Shown here one piece after another: positions 21,383-23,621 of a stretch of 23,621 nucleotides of DNA (its first letter is position 1; each line of letters opens with the position of its first letter). The stretch comes from JBFMHP01 sp040752855 (lineage in GTDB: Bacteria > Pseudomonadota > Gammaproteobacteria > RBG-16-57-12), in NCBI GenBank assembly GCA_040752855.1, contig JBFMHP010000043.1:1-23621 (forward strand), written 5' to 3'. A program made the position numbers and the translations under genes. The notes beneath the pieces were generated by a model. That model searched no databases. It had not been told where the DNA came from and saw nothing but the letters and a program-made list of their open reading frames with translations.

Positions 21383-22033
21383 TTAAAGTTCGAATTCGGG
21401 GATCACTTCCGTCTCCGCGCGGGCCGCAGCAATCCATTCCTGCATCGCAGGCAAGCTTTGTATCGCGTGCAAATATTCCGTGCACACCTCGTCGAGTGCC
21501 ACGCCATAGGTCATAAAACGCAACGTCACTGGCGCATACATCGCATCCGCGATAGTGAAATGGCCGAACAGTCCCGGACCGTCGGCGCCAAAGCGCGTGC
21601 GGCAGTCGCGCCAAAGCGCGCAAATGCGATCGATGTCGTCCTGCACACCCGGTGCGCGTCCACGCCCAGGCAGATCGCGGCGTATGTTCATCGTCATGTG
21701 CGTGCGCAGATGGGTAAAACCTGAGTGCATTTCCGCGCTAACGGCGCGCGCTATCGCGCGGGCGCGCCCGTCTTCAGGCCATAGACCACGATCGGGATAG
21801 CGCTCGGCGAGGTATTCACAAATCGCGAGCGAATCCCATACCGTGAGGTCATCATCGATGAGCACCGGTACCTTGCCTGAGGGTGAGTAGCGCGCGATTT
21901 TTTGCGCAGAAGCGGCGGTATACAACGGGATGCGTATTTCCTCGAAGGCGATGTCGGCTTGCTTGAGCGCAAGCCACGGACGGAGCGACCAAGATGAATA
22001 ATTCTTGTTGCCGATAACCAGGGTCAGTGCCAT
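21383..22033 (-). CDS. Glutathione S-transferase family protein
   Basis: This 216-residue cytosolic GST-like protein has an N-terminal thioredoxin fold with NYSSWSLRPWLALK (11-24), the likely catalytic Ser region. The cis-Pro segment KVPVLI and the glutathione-contacting DSLAICEYLAERYP follow. The C-terminal helical domain includes FTIADAMYAPVTLRF with the N-cap Asp. The start at 22033 is chosen for GGGGAGAT 7 bases upstream. It lies between glcE (14-base gap) and glcF (4-base gap), so it is embedded in the glycolate oxidase operon. A role in handling a reactive aldehyde or in redox protection would fit, but is inference. Confidence 0.9.
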   Translation of the reverse strand: MALTLVIGNKNYSSWSLRPWLALKQADIAFEEIRIPLYTAASAQKIARYSPSGKVPVLIDDDLTVWDSLAICEYLAERYPDRGLWPEDGRARAIARAVSAEMHSGFTHLRTHMTMNIRRDLPGRGRAPGVQDDIDRICALWRDCRTRFGADGPGLFGHFTIADAMYAPVTLRFMTYGVALDEVCTEYLHAIQSLPAMQEWIAAARAETEVIPEFEL

Positions 22034-22046
22034 TGTCTTATCTCCC

Positions 22047-23108
22047 CTACCATTCCGGGTACATGCGGCCCCGGTTGAATATCGCGTGTGGATCAAAGGC
22101 GTGCTTGAGATTGCGGTGCAATGTTTCAAGGCCCGGCGCGAGCGGATGAAACGCGGCAGTCTGCGTGACATCGCCGCGAAACAGTGTGGCGTGGCCGCCG
22201 TATTCAGCGGTGGCAGCGCGGATCGCCTCGGCGCTGGCCGTGCTCTTGAGCCAGCGTTGCGCGCCGCCCCATTCGATCAGCGTCGCACCGGGAAGATCGA
22301 GCGACGGCGCATTGCTGGGCAATGACAACCGCCACAGCGGCGCGGTTTGCTCAAAGAATGGGAGTTGGTGTTCGCGCAGCCAGCGCCAATAGGTGCCTGC
22401 ATTATTCAAAGTGTCGCCGCCGATGCTCGCGCGCGCGGCGCGCACCGCGCTTTCCGATCCGCTCAAACGGAGATAGAGGTGGGTGCCATCATAAACGCTG
22501 GCGGACAGCGGCAGCGGCGTAGCGGCCAATTGATTCATGCGCGTCAGTGCGGTTTCTGCCTCACAGCGTTGCACCAGTGTGACTTCCGCCTCCGGACGCG
22601 GCAGCACCTTGAGGCTGATCTCCAGCAGCACGCCGAGCGTGCCCATCGCGCCGGTCAGCAGACGCGCGACATCGTACCCGGCGACGTTTTTCATCACCTC
22701 GCCGCCGAAGCGCAAGAGCTCGCCCTGGCCGTTGATCATGCGCACACCGAGCACATAGTCGCGCGCCGAACCCAGGTATGGCCGGCGCGGACCGGACAGG
22801 CCGCAGGCGATGGTGCCGCCCAGTGTGGCATCGACGCCGAAATGCGGTGGCTCGAAGGGCAGCATCTGGCCGGCGGCGTCGAGCGCTTGTTCCAATTCAC
22901 GCAGCGGTGTGCCGGCGCGCGCGCTGATCACCAGTTCCACTGGCTCATAGCTGGTGATGCCGCGATGGCCGGAGACTTCCAGCGGTGTGCCGGAGCTCGG
23001 ATTGCCGAGAAAGTGCTTGGTGTTGCCGCCACGGATCAAGAGCGGCGTGCCGCTGGCGGCCGCGGCGCGCACCTGGTGTTGTAGACCTAAACTCAAATCC
23101 TGATTCAT
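22047..23108 (-). CDS. glcE: Glycolate oxidase FAD-binding subunit GlcE
   Basis: This 353-residue subunit carries an FAD_binding_4 (PCMH-type) domain and is required with GlcD and GlcF for glycolate oxidation to glyoxylate. Visible family segments are LIRGGNTKHFLG (24-35), ARAGTPLRELEQAL, LPFEPPHFGVDATLGGTIACGLSGPRRPYLGS (split near 84-114), LRFGGEVMKNVAGYDVARL (132-150) and GTLGVLLEISLKVLP. Length matches E. coli GlcE. It is followed after 13 bases by the GST gene and preceded by glcD across an unusually long 132-base gap. The Shine-Dalgarno sequence before the ATG is weak. Confidence 0.95.
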   Translation of the reverse strand: MNQDLSLGLQHQVRAAAASGTPLLIRGGNTKHFLGNPSSGTPLEVSGHRGITSYEPVELVISARAGTPLRELEQALDAAGQMLPFEPPHFGVDATLGGTIACGLSGPRRPYLGSARDYVLGVRMINGQGELLRFGGEVMKNVAGYDVARLLTGAMGTLGVLLEISLKVLPRPEAEVTLVQRCEAETALTRMNQLAATPLPLSASVYDGTHLYLRLSGSESAVRAARASIGGDTLNNAGTYWRWLREHQLPFFEQTAPLWRLSLPSNAPSLDLPGATLIEWGGAQRWLKSTASAEAIRAATAEYGGHATLFRGDVTQTAAFHPLAPGLETLHRNLKHAFDPHAIFNRGRMYPEW

Positions 23109-23240
23109 GCCATGAGCACCATAAAAATGCGTTTTTTGCGCGATAGCCGCGTCAGCTCCGTGCTCGAATCCTCATGTATTGCGTATACACTCCGGTTCTG
23201 CGCGCGGTGCTTCCTTGCTCTCGCACAAAACTCACTATTT
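23109..23240. other. 132-base spacer between glcD and glcE
   Basis: No frame, strong hairpin or recognised repeat is visible here. Within an operon whose other junctions are 4 to 13 bases this gap is long. A promoter for glcE, GST and glcF could lie here, but no box pair was convincing. Confidence 0.3.
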
Positions 23241-23621
23241 TTATCGATGCTCATGTTCGTGACTACAATCGGTTTTCTTGTCGGTCGACAAGGTGCGGTA
23301 TTCGGAACATCGCCGTGGCGTGGGCACCGCCTTGCCGGGATTGAGCAATTCCTCCGGATCGAAGGCGCGTTTCAACGCGTGAAACTGCTCCAGTTCTTCG
23401 TCGCGGAATTGCACATACATCTGCTTGAGCTTTTCGATGCCGACGCCGTGTTCTCCGGTAATCGAGCCGCCGACCTCGACACAGGCCTCCAAGATCTTGC
23501 CGCCGAATTCCTCGGTGCGCGCCAGCTCGCCGGGCTTGTTGGCATCGTACAAAATCAGCGGATGCAGATTGCCGTCGCCGGCGTGAAAGACGTTGGCCAC
23601 CGGCAGGCCGTATTCCCGCGA
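23241..23621 (-). CDS. glcD: Glycolate oxidase subunit GlcD, C-terminal part (cut by window edge)
   Basis: The last 126 residues of the FAD-linked catalytic subunit are present; the frame continues past the right edge, so no start is in the window. Visible family hallmarks are VANVFHAGDGNLHPLILYDAN, GGKILEACVEVGGSITGEHGVG and FDPEELLNPGKAVPT followed by RRCSEY. These match the C-terminal FAD-oxidase domain of E. coli GlcD closely. The tail is polar and His-rich (CSHEHEHR). The GTG at 23598-23600 is an internal Val codon, not a start. It is the upstream gene of the glcD-glcE-gst-glcF set. Confidence 0.95.
   Translation of the reverse strand, partial: SREYGLPVANVFHAGDGNLHPLILYDANKPGELARTEEFGGKILEACVEVGGSITGEHGVGIEKLKQMYVQFRDEELEQFHALKRAFDPEELLNPGKAVPTPRRCSEYRTLSTDKKTDCSHEHEHR

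Noticed and set aside
22347..23084. A 245-codon plus-strand frame opposite glcE
   Set aside because: It is fully antisense to glcE, with Ala/Arg/His-rich translation and no motif.
23155..23180. A tRNA-like T-loop sequence (GCTCGAATCC)
   Set aside because: No acceptor, D or anticodon stem can be built around it.

Overview
The window reads as a piece of a gammaproteobacterial chromosome. It is GC-rich overall, and two blocks keep the gene order known from enterobacteria: the yhiI-rbbA-yhhJ export operon, and tesA divergent from ybbA-ybbP. The many short palindromic repeats between genes are also typical of that class. No rRNA, tRNA, CRISPR array, transposase or phage gene was seen. Genus cannot be named from the sequence alone.

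Layout, left to right. (1) 1-4974, minus strand: an HlyD-type membrane-fusion protein, a fused ATPase/permease of the RbbA type and an ABC-2 permease, together an inner-membrane export system. (2) 5176-9649: a small four-helix membrane protein of unknown function converges on tesA. Across a 316-base gap with two GC-rich hairpins, ybbA and ybbP run the other way. (3) 9783-10721, minus strand: an orphan integral membrane protein built from two lycopene-cyclase-like (CrtYc/CrtYd) units. (4) 11029-17099: two small cysteine-rich lipoproteins flank an AraC-type regulator and a divergent four-gene cluster encoding three related class I SAM methyltransferases and one SnoaL/NTF2-like protein. This is the least ordinary part of the window. 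(5) 17167-23621, minus strand: a Helicobacter-type malate:quinone oxidoreductase, tartronate semialdehyde reductase (GlxR), and a glycolate oxidase set in the order glcD (3' end only), glcE, a glutathione S-transferase, glcF.

The right-hand genes make metabolic sense together. GlcDEF oxidises glycolate to glyoxylate, GlxR works downstream of glyoxylate carboligase, and Mqo oxidises malate, which can also be made from glyoxylate by malate synthase. The methyltransferase cluster looks like a small regulon under its divergent AraC-type regulator, but its substrate cannot be read from sequence.

The region 18616-20199 is rich in repeats. Three terminal-inverted-repeat elements of about 117-159 bases and two 72-73 base hairpin elements surround glxR and the 3' end of glcF. 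One repeat block carries a second copy of the last 11 codons of glcF that differs from the real one only by synonymous changes. This looks like a scar of recombination between diverged alleles.
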